Position numbers and translations under genes: made by a program. A stretch of 40,566 nt of DNA from a virus: IMG/VR virus record IMGVR_UViG_3300043395_003236, positions 1 through 40,566 of that record. One strand, 5' to 3'. Below are positions 22,439 through 28,019 of this stretch, one piece after another (positions within the stretch are counted from its first letter, which is position 1; each line of letters starts with the position of its first letter). The notes below the pieces were generated by a model. That model was not told the origin of the DNA. It saw nothing but the letters and a program-made list of their open reading frames with translations, and made no database searches.

Positions 22439-22693
22439 ATGCGAGTACAACACACAGACGTAGAATACCGGGCCTCTCACGGCAAGGCCCCACGGGGCTT
22501 CGGGGTTTGGGCCTTCTCCTTCGAGGCGATGACACCGGCCGGCAGCGTGACGACGGTCGCCGATTGCTGGTTCGCCCCTTCGGGCACCCTGGCCTCAGCG
22601 AGGAAGGCGGCGGCCGCGAAGGCGAAGGAACTGATCGCGGCCGCAAACGCGACGCACCTGACCGAGGTGGTTTTCATCGACGTGAAAAGCTGA
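22439..22693 (+). CDS. Small hypothetical protein, unit 2 gene B
   Basis: An 84-residue protein with a beta-like N-terminal half (VEYRASHG, GVWAFSFEAM, VTTVADCWFAP) and an Ala/Lys-rich helix followed by a final strand (EVVFIDVKS). It is not recognised. ATG 22439 lies six bases after CTCAGGAGAG (22423-22432). It is the second gene of the unit under P3, and a terminator follows at 22782. Confidence 0.6.
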   Translation: MRVQHTDVEYRASHGKAPRGFGVWAFSFEAMTPAGSVTTVADCWFAPSGTLASARKAAAAKAKELIAAANATHLTEVVFIDVKS

Positions 22694-22781
22694 GACCGGA
22701 AGCGGCCGGGATGGCCGCGGAAGGCAGGGGGAGCCGGCAGGATGAATGAACGAGGGGCCGGCCCCCCTGGGGAATCAGGCG

Positions 22782-22813
22782 GCCGGCCGGGGAAACCCGG
22801 CCGGCTTTTCTTT
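22782..22813 (+). terminator. Terminator of unit 2
   Basis: GCCGGCCGGG (22782-22791) and CCCGGCCGGC (22796-22805) form a perfect ten-base stem capped by a GAAA tetraloop and followed by TTTTCTTTC. The 88 bp between the previous gene and this stem hold no convincing gene. Confidence 0.88.
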
Positions 22814-22832
22814 CTGGAATCTTTTCGGATTT

Positions 22833-22873
22833 GCTGATTGCCCCCTTGCGAATCAGCCGAAGGATGTTATTGT
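22833..22873 (+). promoter_or_regulatory. Promoter P4 with operator dyad
   Basis: TTGCGA (22846-22851), 16 bp spacer, TATTGT (22868-22873), the best -10 of the set. GCTGATT (22833-22839) and AATCAGC (22851-22857) form the dyad. Its leader is shorter and lacks the full GACGCACGGGGCTGA element. Confidence 0.7.
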
Positions 22874-22914
22874 TACACCATCACGCGGGGCAAACAACTC
22901 ACTCAGGAGAGACG

Positions 22915-23007
22915 ATGGAACGCCACCTGGCTCCTGGCTGCCCCCTGCGATACTCAGTAGCCTTGGCCGTGATCATGAAGAAGGCCGGCCTGCCGATCAC
23001 CTTCTGA
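22915..23007 (+). CDS. 30-residue protein under its own promoter
   Basis: A 30-codon gene from ATG 22915 to TGA 23005-23007 (MERHLAPGCPLRYSV...). The C-terminal half is hydrophobic to amphipathic, with VALAVIMKKAGLPITF. The support is contextual: promoter P4 with the operator, and CTCAGGAGAG (22902-22911) three bases before the ATG, the same signals as all other genes of the array. Function is unknown. Confidence 0.5.
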   Translation: MERHLAPGCPLRYSVALAVIMKKAGLPITF

Positions 23008-23025
23008 AATAGCATGATAAACCCC

Positions 23026-23054
23026 TTGCGAATCACGCGGGGGGATGGTACCCT
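23026..23054 (+). promoter_or_regulatory. Promoter P5, divergent copy
   Basis: TTGCGA (23026-23031), 17 bp spacer, TACCCT (23049-23054). The dyad is degenerate (TGATA upstream, AATCA across the -35). The leader element GACGCACGGGGCTGAGTGA is kept, followed by the start-associated sequence at 23094-23103. Confidence 0.5.
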
Positions 23055-23108
23055 TCGACCGTCACGACGCACGGGGCTGAGTGACGGGGCCTTCTCAGGA
23101 GAGAAACG

Positions 23109-23579
23109 ATGACCATGAAGACCGGTGACCGAATGACCTGCGACGGCCGCAAAGGGATCTTCCTGGAATACACACGCGACTACGACCGGGGCGGTCAGGA
23201 GATAAACATGCACACGCTGAACGTCAAAGAAACTAGCACAACCTTGGGCATCAAGCTGAAGCCGTTTGTTTTTCGCGGAGCCTTTGAACTCCACGGGATC
23301 ACGGTGAAGCATACGGTTTGGGACGATGAGTTTGCTGAGGCACCGGAACACGAACACACCGAGTCATGGGACGGGCGGCTGAGAACACGCAAACTGACGG
23401 CCAAGGGGCTGCCGGATCAGCGAACTGAGGATCGGAGCCACTACGCTTCGGGGACCGACGAACTCGCCTGCTGCCATGCTTTCGTCAGGTTGCTCGACGC
23501 CGAGAAGCGGGCGATCTTTGGCGACCGGTTTCGTGATTGTTGGAAACATTCAGTGGCGGAAACGCTGGAGGTGGGATAA
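23109..23579 (+). CDS. Hypothetical protein under P5
   Basis: A 156-residue protein, not recognised. The first half has beta-like stretches (KGIFLEYTRDY, INMHTLNVKE, KPFVFRGAFEL). The middle is charged with many His and Glu (EHEHTESWDGR), and a C-terminal helix contains CCHAFVRLLDAEKRAIFGDRF. ATG 23109 lies five bases after CTCAGGAGAG. This is the last gene carrying the start-associated sequence; the next gene begins immediately after its stop with a different Shine-Dalgarno. Confidence 0.6.
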   Translation: MTMKTGDRMTCDGRKGIFLEYTRDYDRGGQEINMHTLNVKETSTTLGIKLKPFVFRGAFELHGITVKHTVWDDEFAEAPEHEHTESWDGRLRTRKLTAKGLPDQRTEDRSHYASGTDELACCHAFVRLLDAEKRAIFGDRFRDCWKHSVAETLEVG

Positions 23580-23795
23580 ATGAAGCTCGCATTTACCATC
23601 TCAGACGCTGGCCATTTTGTTCACACGGGCGGTCAAGTAACGACAACAACACACATTGTCGATGTGCCAGACGATCGCATTCCAGCAGCGGTCAAGCACT
23701 ACCTTGACAGCCACAAAAACGCTGCCTGCTATTGGTCAATGGCAGTGTCAGTTATCGAAACACCGGAGCAGCCACCGGACTCGCCAGTCGAGTAG
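23580..23795 (+). CDS. Small hypothetical protein
   Basis: A 71-residue protein starting directly after the preceding stop (TAA-ATG), with GGAGG in the end of that gene as ribosome binding site. The sequence suggests beta strands (KLAFTISDAG, TTTTHIVDVP), a helix (AAVKHYLDSHK), and a final strand before a Pro-rich tail. The base composition here is slightly less GC-rich than its neighbours, a possible sign of separate origin. Function is unknown. Confidence 0.55.
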   Translation: MKLAFTISDAGHFVHTGGQVTTTTHIVDVPDDRIPAAVKHYLDSHKNAACYWSMAVSVIETPEQPPDSPVE

Positions 23796-23827
23796 CAAGC
23801 GGCCGAGATCATGGGCGAGGCTGAGTG

Positions 23828-24214
23828 ATGCCAGCAGCGACGACGGGGATCTACATCACAACGGTGTTCGAGATGACCTTCACGCGGCCGTGGATCAAAA
23901 TCCTCGGCCGCAACGTCGCGTTGATTCGCGTGGCACGAACCGGGTCAGAGGACGGCCGGTACCGGGACTTGGTCGACATCATCGATCCGACGAGCCGGGC
24001 GGTCAGTCAGGTCCTGCAGCCGTGGCAGGTTTGGGTCACGGCTGAGGCATGCCTCCGCTACTCCGAGCCTTCACTAGCGAGGACGGCATGGTGGGGTTCC
24101 TTCATGCCGCGCGACATGGGGCCGGTACATTATCGGGAGGCTGAGGCCCTGCTGGAGAAGCTGCTCAAGATCTTCGCGGAATACGACCGGGCCAAAAAGG
24201 AGGCGTGGGAATGA
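23828..24214 (+). CDS. Hypothetical protein
   Basis: A 128-residue protein with Trp-rich strands (TFTRPWIKILGRNVALIRVART, VLQPWQVWVTAEA) and a C-terminal helix (EALLEKLLKIFAEYDRAKKEAWE). A GTG at 23825 directly precedes the ATG and could serve instead. It overlaps the next gene by ATGA at 24211. Family unknown. Confidence 0.55.
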   Translation: MPAATTGIYITTVFEMTFTRPWIKILGRNVALIRVARTGSEDGRYRDLVDIIDPTSRAVSQVLQPWQVWVTAEACLRYSEPSLARTAWWGSFMPRDMGPVHYREAEALLEKLLKIFAEYDRAKKEAWE

Positions 24215-24537
24215 CGGAGGACGACTGGTTCGATCAACTGACAATCACGTCGAGGAAGACGCTGCGGCCGAGCGGTTTTCGGCAACTGATGAACCACCTT
24301 GTCACGGTGACGGAGGTGGAAGAACGAGGCCTTTCTATAGCCGAGTGGGTAGAACTCAGCCGGCTATGGGATCAGGAAAGGAGAGCGACCGATGGCATTG
24401 CGTCTTCAGCGATATCACGGCGAAAGTTTCTGGGTGGGTTTCCTGCAGGACGACGGCAGCCGGAAGATGGCACAGGTCATGACTGTGGGCGGCCTGACGG
24501 TGAACCGGAAGATGGTCATCGCCAGAGTGATCAGTGA
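24211..24537 (+). CDS. Small hypothetical protein with overrunning 3' end
   Basis: A 108-residue reading frame. Residues 1-60 look like a real helical protein (SGFRQLMNHLVTVTEV, LSIAEWVELSRLWDQERR). From about residue 61 the sequence becomes Gly/Arg/Asp-rich and overlaps the start of the next gene by 146 bp, so the true protein may have been shorter, with an ancestral stop lost. The start overlaps the previous stop (ATGA). Not recognised. Confidence 0.45.
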   Translation: MTEDDWFDQLTITSRKTLRPSGFRQLMNHLVTVTEVEERGLSIAEWVELSRLWDQERRATDGIASSAISRRKFLGGFPAGRRQPEDGTGHDCGRPDGEPEDGHRQSDQ

Positions 24538-24844
24538 GAAGGTGGAGGCGGTCAGCCAGACACCGGCACAGGCAAACGGCGACTGGTATCTGGTACCGGG
24601 TGGCGACGGCATCACGCTGAACGGCGGCCGTCACGACTGCAAGGTTTGGATCGACGGCGTGCGCGGCCGTCAGGTGGCATGGGCGATCGACGCTGACCGT
24701 GAAGGGGTGCAGATATGGCGAGACGAAGTACTGGCAAGAGAGGCCGCACTAGCGCTCCAAAGCGGAAGTCGACGGTCGCTCGAACGCGTGCTGGAGAAAA
24801 ATGGACTGAGGCACAGTTCTGGCAATTCATCCGGCAGGCACTAA
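24392..24844 (+). CDS. Hypothetical protein with a CsrA-like C-terminal segment
   Basis: A 150-residue protein with AAAGGAG upstream of ATG 24392. Residues about 71-117 resemble the CsrA/RsmA fold in order: GITLNGG, a VWIDG strand, VRGRQVAWAID, then GVQIWRDEVLARE, with Arg110 at the position of the RNA-binding Arg44 of CsrA. The N-terminus (LRLQRYHGESFWVG) also echoes the CsrA opening, as if about 55 residues were inserted between. CsrA dimers bind GGA motifs in mRNA leaders and control translation. The match is by eye and could be chance in a small beta protein. The last ~40 residues overlap the HNH gene by 130 bp and look like overrun. Confidence 0.4.
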   Translation: MALRLQRYHGESFWVGFLQDDGSRKMAQVMTVGGLTVNRKMVIARVISEKVEAVSQTPAQANGDWYLVPGGDGITLNGGRHDCKVWIDGVRGRQVAWAIDADREGVQIWRDEVLAREAALALQSGSRRSLERVLEKNGLRHSSGNSSGRH

Positions 24845-25311
24845 GGCAGGCGAGCCGGCGTTGGCCTCCGATCCACGAGGCCAAGAAACGTTGTCGAAGG
24901 GCGGCCTTGAACACCGGGGCCTCAGGCAAGAAGAAGTTTGAGTATCAATGTGCCGGCTGCCGGCAGTGGTTCCACGAACGTGACGATGAGCAGAAGAGCC
25001 TGCTGACCGTCGACCACATCGAGGAATGCGGCAGCCTCAATTGTTATGACGACCTGCCGGGCTTCGTCAGGCGACTCCTCTGTGAAGTCGCCGGCCTGCA
25101 GGTGCTTTGTCGGGTTTGTGATAAGCTGAAGAAGAAAGGGCAGAAGTATGACGGAGAACGTTCAAAACCCATCGACGGAGGAAAGCGGTCAGCCGGCCGT
25201 CGAAAAGCCTCCGGTGATTCACGTCCACAAGATCACGCTGGTTCATCAGATCCATGCGGACGCGGTGACGGACCTCTTCGACCGGATCTTTCGGACGACG
25301 GCCGTGGCTGA
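24715..25311 (+). CDS. HNH endonuclease
   Basis: A 198-residue reading frame whose core (about 25-140) is an HNH nuclease. C79-x-x-C82 and C132-x-x-C135 form the zinc site that braces the fold, with the catalytic VDHIEE (Asp100-His101) between; LPGFVRRLLCEVAGLQVLC is a typical late segment of phage HNH proteins. Such enzymes nick or cut DNA and act in packaging or as homing nucleases. The basic N-terminus (residues 1-30) fits DNA binding. After residue ~145 the frame overlaps the next gene by 164 bp and becomes low complexity, so the functional protein may end near 25150. GAAGGGG precedes the start. Confidence 0.75.
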   Translation: MARRSTGKRGRTSAPKRKSTVARTRAGEKWTEAQFWQFIRQALRQASRRWPPIHEAKKRCRRAALNTGASGKKKFEYQCAGCRQWFHERDDEQKSLLTVDHIEECGSLNCYDDLPGFVRRLLCEVAGLQVLCRVCDKLKKKGQKYDGERSKPIDGGKRSAGRRKASGDSRPQDHAGSSDPCGRGDGPLRPDLSDDGRG

Positions 25312-25465
25312 GGAGCGAACGATCATCGTGCAGAACGGTGAGCCAACAAACCCGATCGAGGCGGCCGGGTACAAGGAGTTCGGCGATCACCTGCTGAACC
25401 TGACCGGCTGCCGGCTGCTCGGGATCCGTTACGAATACCTCGGAACACGGGCTCCGGCATCATGA
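25148..25465 (+). CDS. Hypothetical protein
   Basis: A 105-residue protein. A disordered N-terminus (about 1-22, Pro/Glu/Ser-rich) is followed by a strand with repeated His (VIHVHKITLVHQIHA), a helix (AVTDLFDRIFRT), then a strand (RTIIVQNGE) and a final beta part. AAAGGG precedes ATG 25148. It overlaps the HNH frame by 164 bp and the next gene by ATGA. Not recognised. Confidence 0.55.
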   Translation: MTENVQNPSTEESGQPAVEKPPVIHVHKITLVHQIHADAVTDLFDRIFRTTAVAEERTIIVQNGEPTNPIEAAGYKEFGDHLLNLTGCRLLGIRYEYLGTRAPAS

Positions 25466-25800
25466 CGACGGCCTTCGGATGGTGGTGGAAGCATGCCGGT
25501 GCTGCGCTGAGCGACGCCGGCCTGCTGACCGAACGAACGCCGCGGGGGTGGCACTGCACGAACGGTGACCTGCAGGCATATGCCCTCGAGGCGAACGTCG
25601 AAGCAAACGCGTTTACGGAGGGGCAGCAGCGGACCAATCCTCTTGCCGAGAAGGCCCGGCGTTGGATTGCGGAACAGGCGGCCGAAAGAGAAGCGCGTGA
25701 CGTCGAGTGGTTCGACGTCGATCGACTGGAGTTGTTGCGGATAGCGAGAGAGGCTGACTCAGATGGCGAACGGGATGTTGAAGGAGCAGGCGAAGGCTGA
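25462..25800 (+). CDS. Hypothetical protein
   Basis: A 112-residue protein starting by ATGA overlap. The N-terminus is Trp-rich (FGWWWKHAG), the middle has GWHCTNGDLQAYALEANVEA, and the C-terminal half is a charged helix ending in an acidic Gly-rich tail that overlaps the next gene by 38 bp. Family unknown; a small accessory of the recombination module is possible by position. Confidence 0.5.
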   Translation: MTTAFGWWWKHAGAALSDAGLLTERTPRGWHCTNGDLQAYALEANVEANAFTEGQQRTNPLAEKARRWIAEQAAEREARDVEWFDVDRLELLRIAREADSDGERDVEGAGEG

Positions 25801-26806
25801 CTTCGGACTGCTCATGGGGCGGGTGAAAGAGATGGCCGGCGAACTGGCCTCGGCTGAGGAACTGATGCGGCCGGTGGTCATGGCCTACGCGATCAGCGCG
25901 TATCGTGAGGCCCTGACTCCGGCCTGCGTGGCAGCGATCAGGCAACTGAGTGGCACGTCGATGGGCTTCCAGGTCGATCGAGACGACTATCCTGACGAGG
26001 TGATCCGGACGGCCGTGATCGAGGCCTTCCTGAACGACGTGAGCATTGTGGGCAACCAGTTCAATGTCATCAGCGGCCGGTTCTACCTGGCGAAAAACGG
26101 GTGGACGGTGAAGCTGAAGAAAGCCGGCTGCACCCAGATCGTCCCAAACGTTGGGGCTCCTGAGGACGTGGCGGCCGGTCAGCCGAACGCGAAGGGCTTT
26201 CGGAAGTTCACGGCCCTCTTCAAGGCGACGGCGACGTGCATGCGGGACGGTCATCGCCAGGAGACCAAGGCCGGCTTCGACAGGGATATGGATACCCGCA
26301 TCGAGGCGACGGCCTACGGCCGGGATCTCAGTGAGGCCCTGTCCCAACTGAAGGGCAAGGCTGAGGCGAGGATCCTCAGAAAGCTCTGGTTCCACGTCAA
26401 CGACGCGGTCGAGACCGATGACGATGACGGGGGCTCGGTGGACGTGACCAGCATCCCGGTGCAGCAGGTGGATGACGGCATCATCGATGCGGAGATTGCG
26501 ACGCCGGCAGCCGACGTTTCCGATACCGTATCGGAGACGGAGCCGGCCGCGGCGGCCGGGGACGGTGACTCGCACTTGGCGAAGCGGGATTTGCTGGTCA
26601 GGCGGCTGGATCGAATTCTCGAGGCCCGAGGCGAATGCGGGGTTGTGGTGGCGGCCCGGCTGATCTGGCGGGCTCCGACTGTGGCAGCGGTTGCCAAGGT
26701 GATCTCCGGGCACGGAGGCGGCCTGGAGGCCCACGACGCTGATCTGCTGAGTCAGGTGGGCAACTGGCGGGCTGAGGACCTGAAGCGGGCGAACCACGCA
26801 AACTGA
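25763..26806 (+). CDS. Putative single-strand annealing protein, RecT-like
   Basis: A 347-residue protein. Residues about 30-225 have the general look of phage annealing proteins: a helical start (EELMRPVVMAYAISAY), then NDVSIVGNQFNVISGRFYLAKNGW (about 91-114), a strand pair, an ATATCMRDG strand, and RIEATAYGRDLSEALSQLKGKAEARILRKLW with the basic helix near the end. The middle-to-C-terminal linker (about 230-275) is acidic and Ala-rich, and the final 70 residues are helical, possibly an SSB- or nuclease-interaction part. Such proteins anneal single strands in phage recombination. The position upstream of initiator and helicase genes fits. Family match is by eye only. Confidence 0.42.
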   Translation: MANGMLKEQAKADFGLLMGRVKEMAGELASAEELMRPVVMAYAISAYREALTPACVAAIRQLSGTSMGFQVDRDDYPDEVIRTAVIEAFLNDVSIVGNQFNVISGRFYLAKNGWTVKLKKAGCTQIVPNVGAPEDVAAGQPNAKGFRKFTALFKATATCMRDGHRQETKAGFDRDMDTRIEATAYGRDLSEALSQLKGKAEARILRKLWFHVNDAVETDDDDGGSVDVTSIPVQQVDDGIIDAEIATPAADVSDTVSETEPAAAAGDGDSHLAKRDLLVRRLDRILEARGECGVVVAARLIWRAPTVAAVAKVISGHGGGLEAHDADLLSQVGNWRAEDLKRANHAN

Positions 26807-26813
26807 TGGATTT

Positions 26814-26853
26814 TGATTAACCCCTTGCAATCATTCCGGACGAAGTCTATGTT
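26814..26853 (+). promoter_or_regulatory. Promoter P6 with operator-like dyad
   Basis: TTGCAA (26825-26830), 17 bp spacer, TATGTT (26848-26853). TGATT (26814-26818) and AATCA (26829-26833) flank the -35 with a 10 bp gap, one base shorter than in P2-P4. It stands 45 bp before the ribbon-helix-helix-like gene, so this gene may be under the same control. Confidence 0.6.
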
Positions 26854-26897
26854 GTCGGGAGGCTGGTGTTTCTCGGGGCTTTTGACGGGGTGCTGCA

Positions 26898-27158
26898 ATG
26901 ATCACTTTGGAGACGAATGAGATGGCGAAGAAGAAGGAAGCGGAGCCGGTGCGGCCGAGCGTAGGCGGCCGGCGTGAGGGAGCCGGGCGAAAGGCCGGCG
27001 AACACGGCCGGAAGATCCAGAAGGATGTCTACCTGACCCCTGCGGTTTTGGAATTCCTGACCCGTGACGGTTGGGCGGCCGGAGTGGCGATCGAGCAGAT
27101 GGTTCGAAAGTCAGCGGCGTTCAAGGCCTGGCAAAGGGTTCTGGAGGAGAACCGATGA
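26898..27158 (+). CDS. Ribbon-helix-helix-like DNA-binding protein candidate
   Basis: An 86-residue protein. After a basic linker with the common opening GGRREGAGRKAG (about 33-44), residues about 50-80 read DVYLTPAVLEFLTRDG followed by AAGVAIEQMVRKSAAFKAW: a strand and two helices in the pattern of ribbon-helix-helix proteins, which bind inverted repeats as dimers of dimers. ATG 26898 (GGGG upstream) and ATG 26922 (GGAG at 26909-26912) are both possible starts. It is preceded by P6, which carries the array-type dyad, and is therefore a candidate for the regulator of that operator. That link is inference. Confidence 0.5.
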   Translation: MITLETNEMAKKKEAEPVRPSVGGRREGAGRKAGEHGRKIQKDVYLTPAVLEFLTRDGWAAGVAIEQMVRKSAAFKAWQRVLEENR

Positions 27159-27442
27159 AGAAGGCCCCAAAGAAAGCAAAAGTATTCGGCGTTTCTGTTT
27201 GTGAGCCTGCTCCAAATGCGTTGTTTGACAAGTTTACGCATGCCGTGACTCGCTTCTTGATATTCGACAAGCCAGTGAAGTGTGCTCACTGTGGCAAGAC
27301 ACGAAAAAAGCACTGGACGCAACTGATCTTCTTTCGTGTGATGGAGCCGACTGGCTTCGTTCTGAAAGCAAGCGAAACAGAGTACCCACCGCTTACACCT
27401 GTGTGTAATGACCATATCCTCGGTCTCGGAGACGATAAATGA
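27155..27442 (+). CDS. Small zinc-binding protein candidate
   Basis: A 95-residue protein with C43-x-x-C46 (KCAHCGK) and C84-x-x-H87 (PVCNDH), enough for one zinc site. Between lie aromatic strands (HWTQLIFFRVM). The N-terminus is lysine-rich. It starts by ATGA overlap with the previous gene and ends by ATGA overlap with the next. The base composition is lower in GC than its surroundings. Function is unknown; nucleic-acid binding is plausible. Confidence 0.55.
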   Translation: MKKAPKKAKVFGVSVCEPAPNALFDKFTHAVTRFLIFDKPVKCAHCGKTRKKHWTQLIFFRVMEPTGFVLKASETEYPPLTPVCNDHILGLGDDK

Positions 27443-27567
27443 AAGAGGTCCTGATCATTGCGGCCGTGATTGCGGTCGCCATTGGGTTGTCAGCGGTCAT
27501 CGGCATGAGTGAGCCTCCGATGATCGACGCGGACTTCGGGGTGACCTTCGGGGAGCCTCAGTCCTGA
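27439..27567 (+). CDS. 42-residue single-pass membrane protein
   Basis: A short gene starting inside the previous stop (ATGA). Residues about 4-23 (VLIIAAVIAVAIGLSAVIG) form one hydrophobic helix after a Lys-Glu start, followed by an acidic tail (MIDADFG). It could be a small membrane-inserted phage protein. The call rests on the tight coupling and clear transmembrane segment; there is no family match. Confidence 0.5.
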   Translation: MKEVLIIAAVIAVAIGLSAVIGMSEPPMIDADFGVTFGEPQS

Positions 27568-27605
27568 TGAGGGCGGCGGCTGGCTCGTTGTCAGCCGCAC
27601 CGAGC

Positions 27606-27643
27606 GGGGGCTGCGGAGTAGTGACCGCGGCTCCCGTTTTTTT
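27606..27643 (+). terminator. Terminator
   Basis: GGGGGCTGCGG pairs with CCGCGGCTCCC (27625-27635) with two wobble pairs, around AGTAGTGA, followed by GTTTTTTT. It closes the P6 unit. Confidence 0.8.
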
Positions 27644-27666
27644 GTTTCATTTTGACGGAGTGAGCG

Positions 27667-27867
27667 ATGGACAGAAGTGATGGTCGTTGGTTGCTTGCGG
27701 GGCTGATCGGGATCGTGCTGACGTGGTTTCTTGACAGCGTTTTTCCGGAGCCGCCTCAGCAGCCGGCATCGGTCGGCAGCGGGCTTTTTTCCCCTGATGA
27801 ACCGGTTGTGGATCCGTTGGATCATGGCGAGGCGATGCGACGCAACAAACAGCAGTCCGGAATCTGA
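27667..27867 (+). CDS. Small membrane protein
   Basis: A 66-residue protein with one transmembrane helix at about 8-24 (WLLAGLIGIVLTWFLDS), then a Pro-rich segment (FPEPPQQP) and a polar tail with acidic residues. GGAG lies before ATG 27667, just after the terminator's T-tract. It has the N-short/C-long layout of small phage membrane proteins. No signal-peptidase motif is evident and function is unknown. Confidence 0.5.
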   Translation: MDRSDGRWLLAGLIGIVLTWFLDSVFPEPPQQPASVGSGLFSPDEPVVDPLDHGEAMRRNKQQSGI

Positions 27868-27912
27868 CTTGCGTTTTCCGATACGGATCGGCACATTCCC
27901 CGGCCGGCCTGG

Positions 27913-27940
27913 TTGAATGACACGCAACGGCCGCTATCAT
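27913..27940 (+). promoter_or_regulatory. Promoter P7 upstream of the replication genes
   Basis: TTGAAT (27913-27918) and TATCAT (27935-27940) with a 16 bp spacer make the best sigma70-like promoter in the window. It lacks the array operator. A hairpin-plus-T-tract lies between it and the initiator gene. Confidence 0.65.
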
Positions 27941-27966
27941 CTGAATCAGTCCCTCCCAGGGATCAA

Positions 27967-28008
27967 GGCTCGTCAGCGTAGTGTCAGCGCTGACGGGCCT
28001 TCTTTTTT
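27967..28008 (+). terminator. Terminator or attenuator in the leader of the initiator gene
   Basis: GGCTCGTCAGCG (27967-27978) and CGCTGACGGGCC (27988-27999) form a twelve-base stem with one wobble, followed by TTCTTTTTT. The GGAG of the initiator gene begins directly after. Being between P7 and the gene, it could act as an attenuator. Confidence 0.75.
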
Positions 28009-28019
28009 GGAGATCGCCT

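Noticed and set aside
22746-23012. 88-codon open frame spanning terminator and promoter P4
   Set aside because: It runs through a strong terminator, the operator and a start-associated sequence and has no ribosome binding site.
19857-23103. Repeats spaced along the region resembling a CRISPR array
   Set aside because: The repeated elements are promoters, leaders and ribosome binding sites each followed by an open frame; spacing is irregular (about 180 to 1250 bp) and no spacer-like units occur.
25613-26830. Long antisense open frame opposite the RecT-like gene
   Set aside because: It is a by-product of high GC codon structure in the + strand gene; it has no ribosome binding site, no recognisable domain and is His/Arg/Pro-rich like other shadows.
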